Source of the DNA: JAGTVB01 sp964624765
Lineage (GTDB): Bacteria > Pseudomonadota > Gammaproteobacteria > HK1
Assembly: GCA_964624765.1 (NCBI GenBank)
Contig: CAZUZO010000045.1
Location: 1-21,823, forward strand
DNA: 21,823 nucleotides
Reading direction: 5' to 3'
Shown here: in pieces, positions 1 through 8,040 of the stretch
Layout: each line of letters begins with the position of its first letter
Numbering within the stretch: position 1 is the first letter of the stretch
The notes under the pieces: generated by a model
Databases searched by the model: none
What the model was told of the DNA's origin: nothing
What the model saw: the letters and a program-made list of their open reading frames with translations, nothing else
Position numbers and translations under genes: made by a program

Positions 1-53
1 TCCGTCCGCCTGGCTCTCGGGCCGCTCGCGACGGTTTTTTCACAACCTCTCAG
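1..53 (+). repeat. MITE-like repeat, copy 1 (right end only)
   Basis: The first 53 bases match the right-hand third of the ~150-bp repeats at 853-1001 and 7879-8029 almost base for base. They end in the terminal inverted repeat, read here as GGTTTTTTCACAACCTCTCAG less its last base. The left part lies outside the window. No transposase is seen nearby, so a non-autonomous element is the simplest reading. Confidence 0.85.
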
Positions 54-125
54 TGTTGGTCAGCATAGGTGTGAGCGAAGCGCCCCACGGCGTCGGCTGC
101 GACCCGAAGGCGAACCGGCAGAACC

Positions 126-158
126 GTCGCTTCTCCCGAGACACATGGGAGAAGCGAC
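126..158 (-). terminator. Hairpin downstream of small membrane protein gene
   Basis: A perfect 12-bp stem (126-137 with 147-158, core TCGCTTCTCCC) encloses a 9-base loop. It sits 15 bases beyond the stop codon of the minus-strand gene at 173-409. There is no clear T-run on that side, so it may be a factor-assisted terminator or an mRNA 3'-end stabiliser rather than a classical intrinsic terminator. Confidence 0.45.
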
Positions 159-172
159 CGCGAGGGTAACGG

Positions 173-409
173 TTAGTGGGAAAACCGCCGCTCGTGCCCG
201 CAGTGACGACGAATGCAAGAGACCATATAAGAGACCAGCAAGACGGTGACAACCACGAAAACACCCGCGCTGCCCCACCAGATCGCGCTCGGCGAAAGAC
301 CTGCTGACTGCAGGGTGAGCCAAGTCAAAAAAGCGGAAAAAGACGCAATGAAAACAGCCATGAGATACGGCCAAGGTTTTTTTCCGCATTCGCTGCATAA
401 TTTCATTGA
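173..409 (-). CDS. Small two-helix membrane protein of unknown function
   Basis: The ORF is open from 472, but I place the start at the ATG at 407-409 because GAGGTG lies a few bases upstream of it. The product is about 78 aa. It opens with a Cys pair (CSECGKKPW), then shows two hydrophobic segments (about residues 14-32 and 42-62) separated by a short SPSAIWWGSAG-like turn, and ends in a basic, His-rich tail (RRHCGHERR). The alternation of hydrophobic stretches and charged ends looks like a real inner-membrane protein. I do not recognise a named family. A strong hairpin lies just downstream. It is transcribed away from the barrel gene at 749. The Cys pair at the N-terminus and Cys/His at the C-terminus, predicted on the same side, could bind metal, but this is inference. 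Confidence 0.55.
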   Translation of the reverse strand, partial: SMKLCSECGKKPWPYLMAVFIASFSAFLTWLTLQSAGLSPSAIWWGSAGVFVVVTVLLVSYMVSCIRRHCGHERRFSH

Positions 410-748
410 ACACCTCAGCTTATCTAGGACCAAAGCTATCAGATCAGAAAGGCGGAAGTCGCGCCGTACCAAAGCTGACTTTATAGCAAATTATCAGATA
501 TAAAGGCACCTCCCCCTGATCCAAATCAATAAATACCTTGTCCCATCCGAGCTCCAGCTTGCCGAAGCCAGGCTGCTTGCAATGCTGCCGGTACCAACCC
601 CCCACGTCACGCCAAACTCGGACTGGGCATCTTGCGCCACATTGGTATCGAACCAACAACGCTCGCTGGGCGTGGGTGTTGTTGCAATGCCCTTTCCTTT
701 TCCTTAGGCTAAACTCTATACATCTACAGCCAAGGGAGAGCCATACTG
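410..748. other. Divergent intergenic region, no convincing gene
   Basis: This stretch separates the small minus-strand membrane protein from the barrel gene. A minus-strand ORF (444-827) crosses it, but its sequence has no recognisable motif and overlaps the likely promoter and ribosome binding site of the plus-strand gene, so I do not call it. CAACAAC (654-660) and GTTGTTG (678-684) form a 7-bp inverted repeat. AT-rich sequence at about 700-722 may contain the promoter of the barrel gene. AGGGAGAG at 733-740 is a good ribosome binding site for the ATG at 749. Confidence 0.4.
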
Positions 749-2449
749 ATGGCAGAGAGCACACAATCGTTGCGTATACACAACAACAGCCTTTCGCGAG
801 CGATCTGTAAGTTCGATCCCGCGTCAAGGCGGTCCCGACGACCCATCACCTACTCAGAGGTTGGGAAAAAACCTGCTACACGACCCGATAGCGGCGTTGG
901 GCGGTGCTCGCTCCTCGCCTATCTATCTGATATGTCTCGTCGCTGCGCGCCGTCCGCCTGGCTTTCGGGCCGCTCGCGACGGTTTTTTGATAACCCCTCA
1001 GGGTTGACATCGGGGTGGATCGCAACCTTGAGCGGTGCGCTTGCGCTGACGCCGCTCACTGGGGTGCGGGCTGCCGATCTCACCGATCTGCCGGGACTCA
1101 CCGCGAACCAGACCGCCATCGCCGCCGCCATCGACGTGGTTTGTCCTCAGCTCGTGCAGCGGGCACAAACGGGACAGCTCAATAGCCAGCAGACCGAGCT
1201 GCAACAAACTTGCACCGGCATGAAGCAAAATGCGAATGCCTTACTCGATGATGGTCTAACAACGTTTAGTTTCGGGCTTGATGACCCGCAACTCAAGGAC
1301 GCCCTCACCCAGCTGTCTAATCAGAAAAACACCACACCGAATACCGCAGCCACCAAAGCCGACGCGGGACAAACGGTCATCGCGGACCGGCTCTCCGTAC
1401 TGCGGGCCGGGGCCGGAGGATTTGCCATAGGCGGGTTCGGATTCGATCTCGATGGGCAACTCGTCGATCTGGGTGTCCTCATCGCAAACGGCCCCGGTGA
1501 TACCCAGAAATGGGGTGGAGCGGCCGGTGACCAGAGTTTCGTACCACGCTTCGGTGGATTCCTCAATGGCATTGTCTCTTGGGGAAAACTCGATCCCACC
1601 GAGAACCGAGCGGGTTACGACTTTGACACCGCCGGTGTGACCGCTGGTCTTGACTATCGGCTGACAGACAACGCCATCGTCGGCGCCGCCTTCAACTACT
1701 CTAATCAGACCGCTGACCTGAACAAGGGGATCTTGCTCGCCGGCGGTGACGTGGATGCCGATGTGTTCAGCGGCTCCATTTTTGGCACCTACTATATTGG
1801 AGACTTCTATATCGATGGGATCGGCACGTTCTCCGGCGTCGATTACACCATCAAGCGCGAGATCATCATCCCTTCCAGTAATCCGGCGGCCGAATCGGTG
1901 TCTACGGTAGCCACCGGTGATCCGGGCGCGAACGGCTACGCCTTGAGCTTCGGCAGCGGCTACGATGGACGCTACCAGCAATGGTCCTATTCGCCCTACG
2001 TGCGACTGGACTACCGTAAGCTCGACATCGACGGTTACACCGAAACCGGCGCCGGCGGCTTGAACCTCAAAGTCGAGGAGCAGGACGTCAGCTCGTTGAT
2101 CTTCGCGCTCGGCGGGCAGATCGCCTATTCCATCAGCACCCCGTTCGGCATCGTCGTACCGCGGTTTCGAGCCGAATACAACCATGAGTTTGACGACGAT
2201 TCCGTGCTGCTGAGGGCACAATATTTTGCCCCCATCGACCCGAGCAATGATCTCACGGCAACTGGACTGACGAACCCAGTGTTCGAGGCCCGCACCGGCG
2301 AGCCGGACCGAGACTTCGCCGTGATCGGGGGCGGTATCTCCGCCGTATTCCAACGCAACGTACAAGCCTTTATCGATTTTGAATCGGTCGTGGGCCGAAG
2401 CAAAGTCAGCAACAACATCCTCACCACGGGTGTGCGTGTCGAGTTCTAG
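749..2449 (+). CDS. Autotransporter-type outer-membrane beta-barrel protein
   Basis: The last ~290 residues have alternating beta-strand character typical of an autotransporter barrel (PF03797-like), and the protein ends in VRVEF, a C-terminal aromatic outer-membrane signature. The mature N-terminus (ADLTDLPGLTANQ onward) carries two Cys in a short helical region (DVVCPQL and LQQTC), with no large passenger, so the barrel may act as a stand-alone protein. A signal-peptide-like hydrophobic segment (WIATLSGALAL..VRAA) lies at residues ~89-108, unusually far in. The reason is a MITE-like repeat (853-1001) that supplies about 50 in-frame residues before it. ATG 749 has a good ribosome binding site (AGGGAGAG, 8-base spacing). 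Other possible starts are ATG 932 inside the repeat, which would give an Arg-rich n-region, and TTG 1004 just after it. The gene converges on the hydrolase gene across a strong hairpin. The barrel assignment is solid; passenger function and true start are unknown. Confidence 0.85.
   Translation: MAESTQSLRIHNNSLSRAICKFDPASRRSRRPITYSEVGKKPATRPDSGVGRCSLLAYLSDMSRRCAPSAWLSGRSRRFFDNPSGLTSGWIATLSGALALTPLTGVRAADLTDLPGLTANQTAIAAAIDVVCPQLVQRAQTGQLNSQQTELQQTCTGMKQNANALLDDGLTTFSFGLDDPQLKDALTQLSNQKNTTPNTAATKADAGQTVIADRLSVLRAGAGGFAIGGFGFDLDGQLVDLGVLIANGPGDTQKWGGAAGDQSFVPRFGGFLNGIVSWGKLDPTENRAGYDFDTAGVTAGLDYRLTDNAIVGAAFNYSNQTADLNKGILLAGGDVDADVFSGSIFGTYYIGDFYIDGIGTFSGVDYTIKREIIIPSSNPAAESVSTVATGDPGANGYALSFGSGYDGRYQQWSYSPYVRLDYRKLDIDGYTETGAGGLNLKVEEQDVSSLIFALGGQIAYSISTPFGIVVPRFRAEYNHEFDDDSVLLRAQYFAPIDPSNDLTATGLTNPVFEARTGEPDRDFAVIGGGISAVFQRNVQAFIDFESVVGRSKVSNNILTTGVRVEF
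853..1001 (+). repeat. MITE-like repeat, copy 2 (inside a coding region)
   Basis: This 149-bp element has near-identical sequence to 7879-8029 (in inverse orientation), and its right third matches 1-53. The ends are inverted repeats with core GAGGTTGTGAAAAAACC; this copy has drifted at both ends (GGG for GTG on the left, GATAACCCC for CACAACCTC on the right). It lacks the two extra bases that copy 3 carries in the middle, and reads open in the frame of the barrel ORF, adding about 50 residues ahead of the signal peptide. Confidence 0.88.
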
Positions 2450-2514
2450 TCTGACTTGGGCAAGTCCTGGAATGGGCAACCGGCTGGAGGCTTTGGGCTC
2501 GCGCGCGGGCGCGA

Positions 2515-2542
2515 CCGGGGCGGCCTCGGAAGGCCGCCCCGG
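2515..2542. terminator. Strong hairpin between convergent genes
   Basis: A perfect 12-bp GC-rich stem (CCGGGGCGGCCT with its complement) closes a CGGA tetraloop. It lies between the stop of the barrel gene and the stop of the minus-strand hydrolase, so it could serve both. Neither side has a T-run. Confidence 0.65.
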
Positions 2543-2574
2543 CGCAGAGCAACAGCCGCCTGGTGGTCGGGACT

Positions 2575-3471
2575 CTAGAGACCGTCCCCCGCCTTGGATG
2601 CATCAAGGAGGCGGCCGCTGGAGGATGGGGCGAAAGCGCCCCCCTCCGCCCAGCGCAAAATGTCCGGCCAGATCGCTTCCCAACAGCAACTGTGGGTGAA
2701 GCCTTCCAACTCGACGACGTTATAAACCACTCCTCGCCGCGCCGCCTCGGCAAGAAATTCCGGCAGAATGACCCGATCATCGCTGCCGATGACATGGAGT
2801 TGGCGAACGGTTCGAGGCAGGGGTGGGCGCCGAACGGGGTCCAGGGACTCCAATAGGGGTGTGTATCGATGATAGCGTGCCCAAGCCTCGACATCGAGAT
2901 TGCCGGCCAACGTCACCACCGCCCCGGTCGAGGTAAGCTCCTCCGCCATCAGCATCGCCAGCGTTCCGCCGCCGCTGTGGCCGAAAAGACCCAGGCGGGC
3001 GCTCCCCCGTTGCTCGAGTATGCGACGCACCACGCTTGCCATGCTGTCGACGACCTCGCGGGAATAGCGCGCCGAGGTCCAGAATCGGGGCGCACAGGGC
3101 GGCGTGCGCGCCAAGCCGTGATAACAAGGTCGACCCACGTAGATACTGTCCACTGAATCGAGAGCCATCAGGCGCAGCATCAGGGGATTGCGAGGCGTCG
3201 GATCGTCCGCCACCCAACGCTCCTGAATCCAGGGACTGCCGTCCCCTTCGAGATAGACATGCAGCACGCTGTCCGGGATCGGCTTGAGCTTCTGATACAC
3301 GACGTGCCGAAAGGGATGGCCCTTAACTTCACTTCGCGTCAACCCGAGGTGGGCTGCCTCGCGGTCCATACGCTCGGGGATGCTGGCACAACCGATCAAT
3401 GCCCACACCAAGACAAGTGCCACCGCGATGTGCGTCAGCAGCGCTTCGCTGGACGTCAAGGCATCGGCCAC
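2575..3471 (-). CDS. Lipoprotein alpha/beta hydrolase (esterase/lipase-like)
   Basis: I place the start at GTG 3469-3471, because GGGGGAG lies nine bases upstream and the product then opens directly with a signal peptide ending in the lipobox LIGC (Cys28). An upstream extension to 3741 is open but looks non-coding. The 298-aa protein has the nucleophile elbow GHSGG (Ser166), an acid at GSDDR (Asp231/232) and a His at GFTHSC (His260), a complete Ser-Asp-His triad in the right order. An early HVYLEGDGSPW segment probably forms the first strand and oxyanion region. It is likely anchored in the outer or inner membrane facing the periplasm. The substrate is unknown. It is divergent from the caspase lipoprotein, with about 310 bases between them. 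Confidence 0.85.
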   Translation of the reverse strand: MADALTSSEALLTHIAVALVLVWALIGCASIPERMDREAAHLGLTRSEVKGHPFRHVVYQKLKPIPDSVLHVYLEGDGSPWIQERWVADDPTPRNPLMLRLMALDSVDSIYVGRPCYHGLARTPPCAPRFWTSARYSREVVDSMASVVRRILEQRGSARLGLFGHSGGGTLAMLMAEELTSTGAVVTLAGNLDVEAWARYHRYTPLLESLDPVRRPPLPRTVRQLHVIGSDDRVILPEFLAEAARRGVVYNVVELEGFTHSCCWEAIWPDILRWAEGGAFAPSSSGRLLDASKAGDGL

Positions 3472-3780
3472 GGCCAACGACTCCCCCGCTGCGGGTTTGG
3501 CGTGCGGCGGGTACCGGTCACCCCCATGGACCCCTAGCCTAGGAACATACCCCACCCGGCTCCCCTTAGCTTGTGCCGGAGTAAGGCACAAAAACCCACC
3601 TCGAGTGTCAAAGTTCAGGATGACTGCCTCGCAAGCACTTGGTTTGAATAGAGTTCGGTTGCGGCAACACATTGTTCTTGAAACAAAAGATGGATTTTTA
3701 CCGTTGCCAAATCGAGATTTCTGTGCTAGATCAACTGACACCTCAATCTACAGAGCTCATGCTCAACGTGGGTGGCCACC
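3472..3780. other. Divergent promoter region
   Basis: This region lies between two divergent lipoprotein genes. It contains an 11-base near-palindrome CCTAGCCTAGG (3533-3543) and an inverted repeat TGTGCC / GGCACA (572-577 and 585-590 of the 3000s block, i.e. 3572-3577 and 3585-3590) that could be operator sites. The 3600-3760 part is AT-richer and may hold the promoter of the caspase gene. No gene is supported here. Confidence 0.4.
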
Positions 3781-6624
3781 ATGCTATCAAAACGTCCTAC
3801 AAAGTCAGCATTCGCGCCCCGGACATCGCTCCCAGCGGCCCTTGGCGCCTTGTGCGTCGGCGTGTTGGCCGGTTGTGCGGCTCAAACCCAGACACCCGAA
3901 TCCGCCGTAAGCGAACGGCGCGACGCATCAGAGTTACTGGTGGTCGACTGCTTGTTACCGAGCCAGGTCAGGAAGCTCGGGCAAAACCTCACCTATCTCG
4001 CACCGCGCCGCGCCATCAAGACCGCGGCGCGGGATTGTGAGATCCGCGGCGGGGAGTATGTTTCCTACGACCGGGCGAACTACGCCACGGCGCTGAAGGT
4101 CTGGCTGGAGCCGGCCAAGCAAGGAGACGCTGCGGCGCAAACCTACGTCGGCGAGATCTATGAAAAGGGCTTAGGCTTGCAACCCGATTACCAGCTGGCC
4201 GCACATTGGTACAGCCAAGCCGCCGAGCAAGGATACGCACGGGCTCAGATCAACCTCGGCTACCTATACGAAAAGGGGCTCGGGGTCCAACAAGACATCA
4301 CCAGCGCGCTCAATTGGTACCGGAAGGCCTCGGGTCTGTCCGACGGTGAGCTCGAGTTCGCCTCGTCGGTGGAGATCGCGAGCCGCCAAGCGCAAGCCCA
4401 GGAGCTCGCCTCTCTGCGTCAAGAGGTCAAGGTCCAAGATCAGCAAGCCGAGGCGCTACGTAGCCAATTGGAGACGGCCGAGCAACAGCTCGGCCGGCGG
4501 CAAAACGAGCTGGCGCTCGCGGAAAAGGACAGGGAAGCCCTGCGGGTGGCCCTCGCTGACCAACGTCAAGGCGCGCGCTCACCGGCGCAGGCGAGCACCG
4601 GCGTCGCCAACCCCACCGATGCCACCCGCACCACCGACTTGGAGGCTGAGCGCCGTCGGCTCACCGAGCGAGAGACTGAGGCGGCCGAACAGCAAAAGCA
4701 GCTCATTCAGAAGTTACAGGCCGCCGAGGAAGAGCAGCGGCAGCTGCGGGAGCAACTCGAAGGCGAGCGCGAACAAGCCCGTTCGCTGCGCCAGCAGTTA
4801 ACCCAGCAACAAGAGGATCTGGCCAAACGCCGTAATACTCTGGCCCAGGCAGAGCGGGAACGCGATCAGGCACGCGAGGCCCTGACACGTCTGCAGGCCA
4901 GCCAGCAATCGGCAACGGAGGTGTCCGAAGAAACGCAACGGCTCGCTCGAGTGCTTGCGGACCACGAAGCGATGGTGGAAACGCAACGCCAAGAGATGGC
5001 TTGGCTAGAGACCGAGATAGCCCAACAGCGTGAGCTGCTGAGCAAGGATATCGCGCAGGTTCAAGCGCGGGAACAGACACTTCAGCAATCGCTGGATGCG
5101 CGTGGCCAGGAAATCGCGTCGCTGCAGTCCGAGTTGAACCAAGCGCAGGCGGCCCTGGCAGAATCGCAACGGCAGCTCAAGGCTCGGGATGCGCAGATCG
5201 CTAAGGCCCAGCAGGAATTGCAGGCGGAGCGCGAACGCGCGGCGCAGCAGGAGCAACAAGCGTCGGCCGCGGCCGCCACCAAGACGCAAGAGCTCGAAGC
5301 CAAGCTCCGCCAGCGGGAAGCCGAAATCGCCAAGCAGGAATCGGCGATCCAACAGCTGCAGGTGTCGATTCAGGAACAGAAAAGCCAGGTCACGAGCCTG
5401 CCGCCAGCGACCGAAATCGCCCTGGCTCCCATCGGGCCGACCATCGAGATCATCGAACCACCCCTTGCGCTCACCCGGGGCATCCCCAGCATTACTCTGC
5501 GCGCCCCGGTACCCGAGCTGGAGATCATCGGTCGCGTGAGCACCCCCGATAGCCTGATGACGTTCCGGGTCAATGACCTCCCGGCATCGGTCGGTGAAGA
5601 CGGGTTGTTTAAGGTGAGAATGCCGGTCAAAGAGGCCGAAACTCCGGTCAGTGTCGTCGCCGTAGACAAGAGCGGCCACCGGGCAGCGGTCGATTTCATG
5701 CTCATTCCTGCCATGCAGAAAAAGCAGGCAGAGAAGGCCCAAGCCTCCCTAGCACCGACGGCGCCGCCGACCGTCGAGGTGGAATTTGGCGATTACCACG
5801 CACTGGTTATCGGCAATAACGAGTATCTGCATATGCCCAACCTCTCCACTGCCGCCAACGATGCGCGGGCCGTGGGACAGGTGTTAAGGGACAAATACAG
5901 GTTCAAGACCGAAGTGCTCGTGAACGCCGATCGTTACAGTATCTTATCGGCTCTTAACAGGTATCGAGAAACCCTGACGGAGAACGACAATTTACTCATC
6001 TACTATGCGGGTCACGGTGAGCTGGACGCCACCAATCAACGCGGCCACTGGCTACCGGTGGATGCCGAGCCTGACAGCACGGCCAACTGGATTTCCAACG
6101 TCGCCATCACCGATATCCTGAACGTGATGTCAGCCAAGCACATTTTGGTCGTCGCCGACTCCTGCTACTCGGGCGCCATGACACGCGCCTCGTTGGCCCG
6201 GCTGCCGGCGGGTATGACTGATGACGCTCGAGTCAAATGGTTCAAAGCTATGGCCAAAACCCGGACACGAGCGGTATTAACCTCTGGCGGGGTGGAACCC
6301 GTTCTCGATGCCGGGGGTGGAGAACACTCGGTGTTCGCCAAGGCGTTTCTCGAAGTGCTGCGCACCAACGATCAGATCCTCGAGGGATGGCGTCTCTATC
6401 AAGCCGTTCGGGAACAGGTCAAGCGCGCAGCGTTCGCTTTCCGGGTAGACCAAGATCCTCAATATGCGCCCATCCAATACGCGGGCCATGAGGCGGGTGA
6501 ATTCCTGTTCTTGCCCGGCCGAATCGCCGACCTGGCGACACTGCACGGGGATAACATCGCAACTCGAGGTACGAGCGATCGCCGCGGCCAGCCAGCCCTA
6601 TTCGTGGCCAGCATCGGTCGGTAA
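3781..6624 (+). CDS. Lipoprotein with Sel1 repeats, long coiled coil and caspase (C14) domain
   Basis: The ORF is open from GTG 3772, but I prefer ATG 3781 (947 aa). A signal peptide ends in lipobox LAGC (Cys32, followed by Ala, favouring outer-membrane sorting). Residues ~102-184 contain two Sel1-type repeats (AAHWYSQAAEQGYARAQ and similar). About 200-537 is an uninterrupted Gln/Glu/Arg-rich coiled coil. Residues ~554-644 look like a beta-rich Ig-like insert. Residues ~670-914 form a caspase-like peptidase domain with YYAGHGE (His745) and DSCYSG (Cys795), the expected catalytic dyad, and typical VLTSGGVEP and HSVFAKA motifs. The protein should sit on the periplasmic side, with the coiled coil as spacer or oligomerisation arm. 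Bacterial C14 enzymes are often effectors activated by partners; the substrate here is unknown. The cyclase-FHA gene follows on the same strand, about 340 bases away. Confidence 0.9.
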   Translation: MLSKRPTKSAFAPRTSLPAALGALCVGVLAGCAAQTQTPESAVSERRDASELLVVDCLLPSQVRKLGQNLTYLAPRRAIKTAARDCEIRGGEYVSYDRANYATALKVWLEPAKQGDAAAQTYVGEIYEKGLGLQPDYQLAAHWYSQAAEQGYARAQINLGYLYEKGLGVQQDITSALNWYRKASGLSDGELEFASSVEIASRQAQAQELASLRQEVKVQDQQAEALRSQLETAEQQLGRRQNELALAEKDREALRVALADQRQGARSPAQASTGVANPTDATRTTDLEAERRRLTERETEAAEQQKQLIQKLQAAEEEQRQLREQLEGEREQARSLRQQLTQQQEDLAKRRNTLAQAERERDQAREALTRLQASQQSATEVSEETQRLARVLADHEAMVETQRQEMAWLETEIAQQRELLSKDIAQVQAREQTLQQSLDARGQEIASLQSELNQAQAALAESQRQLKARDAQIAKAQQELQAERERAAQQEQQASAAAATKTQELEAKLRQREAEIAKQESAIQQLQVSIQEQKSQVTSLPPATEIALAPIGPTIEIIEPPLALTRGIPSITLRAPVPELEIIGRVSTPDSLMTFRVNDLPASVGEDGLFKVRMPVKEAETPVSVVAVDKSGHRAAVDFMLIPAMQKKQAEKAQASLAPTAPPTVEVEFGDYHALVIGNNEYLHMPNLSTAANDARAVGQVLRDKYRFKTEVLVNADRYSILSALNRYRETLTENDNLLIYYAGHGELDATNQRGHWLPVDAEPDSTANWISNVAITDILNVMSAKHILVVADSCYSGAMTRASLARLPAGMTDDARVKWFKAMAKTRTRAVLTSGGVEPVLDAGGGEHSVFAKAFLEVLRTNDQILEGWRLYQAVREQVKRAAFAFRVDQDPQYAPIQYAGHEAGEFLFLPGRIADLATLHGDNIATRGTSDRRGQPALFVASIGR

Positions 6625-6961
6625 TGAACACTCCATAGGCAGTGGTGGTGCTTGCGAACGCAACATCCACTCGGCGGTGAAACCACACGCGGCTGGACTC
6701 AATCTGAGAGGTTGGGTTCAGTCTCCTGTTCTCGGAGGGGATGGCACCGTACCCTTGTGGAGAAACTGAAGCTTGGCATTAGGTATATAGCGCTCCTAAG
6801 ACATTCGTGGTAGCGATCCCAGCCAATGTTCAAGTCGGCAGGGCTCGTTAGTCCACAAATCAGGTAGGTGCGCTATAGCGACAGCGACCTGCCGGTTAGC
6901 AGGCGCGACGGAAAAGGCGTCTAGAGTTATCGGGCGGCGGTCTGTGGGGAAGGAACCGGAG
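6625..6961. other. Intergenic region upstream of the cyclase gene
   Basis: About 340 bases lie between the caspase lipoprotein and the cyclase gene on the same strand. I see no supported gene, no clear terminator and no strong promoter. AT-richer sequence near 6770-6795 (GGCATTAGGTATATAG) could include a -10 element. The length suggests the cyclase has its own promoter rather than being tightly co-transcribed. Confidence 0.35.
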
Positions 6962-7858
6962 GTGGCATCGGGACAGGCACGACCGATGGCCGTGTTGTTT
7001 GTAGATATCTGCGGCAGCACGCGCCTATACTCCGATGTGGGCAATGACCAAGCGCGGAGTCTCGTTACCGATTGCATCAGTCGACTCAGATCTATCACCT
7101 TAGAGCAGGGAGGCCATGTCGTTCAGATCATGGGGGACGGCATACTCTGTACTTTCCCGACCGCGGATGCGGCTTTTTACGCGACCACCATGATGCGGGA
7201 CATGCAGCGGAATCGGCAACTCGCCATCCATGCCGGATTCCATTTCGGAGCCGTTATCGCTACCGGAGAAGCGATCTACGGCGATGCGGTCAATGTGGCG
7301 GCACGGGTGGCGCAATTGGCGAAAGCCGATGAGATCATCATCACCGAAGAAACGGTCCGCAACCTATCCGCATCGCTGCGCGAACAAACGCGGTTACTGG
7401 GTGGAGTCTCCGTCAAGGGTAAGCAGGATCCCCTGCTCGCCTACGCGGTCGTCACCAATGAGACCGACATCACGGCTTACCGTCCGCGCGCCGACCATAC
7501 CTTGGTGCAAGCCGCCGAGTTGCGGCTGACCTACAAAGCGCATCGTATCAGCCTCGACACCCGGGTACTGGAATTCGTCATCGGCCGCCATCCGAGCTGT
7601 GACTTAGTGGTCGATGACGCCTATGCTTCGCGTCGCCACGCTTCCGTCGAATGCCGGCGCGGGAAGTTCTTCGTACTCGACCACAGCACCAACGGCACCT
7701 ATGTCGGTAAACCCGATGCGCAGACGGTTCTGCTTCGCCGCGAAGGGCTGCAGCTCGAAGGCACTGGTTTTCTGTCGTTGGGCAGCGACCCTGAACGCGA
7801 TGCCGGTCACCTTGTGCATTTTTCCACGTTACGCACAGCACCGCTCTCTTCGAGTTAG
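6962..7858 (+). CDS. Class III adenylate/guanylate cyclase fused to FHA domain
   Basis: I prefer GTG 6962 because AGGA lies seven bases upstream; the frame is open from GTG 6944. The 298-aa product is cytosolic, without signal or membrane helix. Residues ~10-165 are a class III cyclase homology domain with both metal-binding Asp (FVDICGST, Asp15; IMGDG, Asp59) and the GDAVNVAAR motif that provides the transition-state Asn/Arg. The C-terminus (~203-285) is an FHA domain with GRHPSCD, SRRHA and STNGT, the phosphothreonine-binding signature. The base-recognition Lys found before GDG in many adenylate cyclases (usually VK.IGD) is Gln here (VQIMGD), so the nucleotide specificity is uncertain. FHA probably couples cyclase output to a Ser/Thr-phosphorylated partner. 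The gene converges on the ATPase-TPR gene across a MITE-like copy. Confidence 0.9.
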   Translation: MASGQARPMAVLFVDICGSTRLYSDVGNDQARSLVTDCISRLRSITLEQGGHVVQIMGDGILCTFPTADAAFYATTMMRDMQRNRQLAIHAGFHFGAVIATGEAIYGDAVNVAARVAQLAKADEIIITEETVRNLSASLREQTRLLGGVSVKGKQDPLLAYAVVTNETDITAYRPRADHTLVQAAELRLTYKAHRISLDTRVLEFVIGRHPSCDLVVDDAYASRRHASVECRRGKFFVLDHSTNGTYVGKPDAQTVLLRREGLQLEGTGFLSLGSDPERDAGHLVHFSTLRTAPLSSS

Positions 7859-7878
7859 GCGGTTGCCCAGTTCGATGC

Positions 7879-8029
7879 CTAAGAAGTTGTGAAAAAACCG
7901 TCGCGAGCGGCCCGAGAGCCAGGCGGACTGGGCGCGCAGCGACGAGACATATCAGATAGATAGGCGAGGAGCGAGCACCGCCCAACGCCGCTATCGGGTT
8001 GTGTAGCAGGTTTTTTCACAACCTCTGAG
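7879..8029 (-). repeat. MITE-like repeat, copy 3 (complete)
   Basis: This 151-bp copy lies between two convergent stop codons. It is the reverse complement of the 853-1001 element with few differences and two extra bases in the middle. Its terminal inverted repeats contain TTGTGAAAAAACC and its complement, giving a bidirectional A/T-tract structure that could also end transcription from both flanking genes. No obvious target-site duplication is visible. Confidence 0.88.
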
Positions 8030-8040
8030 ATTCCGCCGCT

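Noticed and set aside
640..662. GGTTCGATACC on the minus strand, T-arm-like
   Set aside because: Only a 4-bp stem forms and the rest of a tRNA cloverleaf is missing.
444..827. Minus-strand 127-aa ORF
   Set aside because: It overlaps the promoter and ribosome binding site of the barrel gene, has an odd Cys/Arg-rich N-terminus and no recognisable motif.
810..830. AGTTCGATCCCG, tRNA T-loop-like
   Set aside because: No acceptor stem, D-arm or anticodon arm can be built around it.
1256..2479. Minus-strand 407-aa ORF opposite the barrel gene
   Set aside because: It is a shadow of the beta-barrel coding frame; the plus frame has the signal peptide, barrel pattern and terminal Phe.
5005..5742. Minus-strand 245-aa ORF within the caspase gene
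   Set aside because: It is a low-complexity Leu/Arg-rich complement of the Gln/Glu-rich coiled coil.
6690..6720. CTGAGAGGTTGGG resembling the MITE end
   Set aside because: The A-tract and the rest of the element are absent, so the similarity is probably chance.
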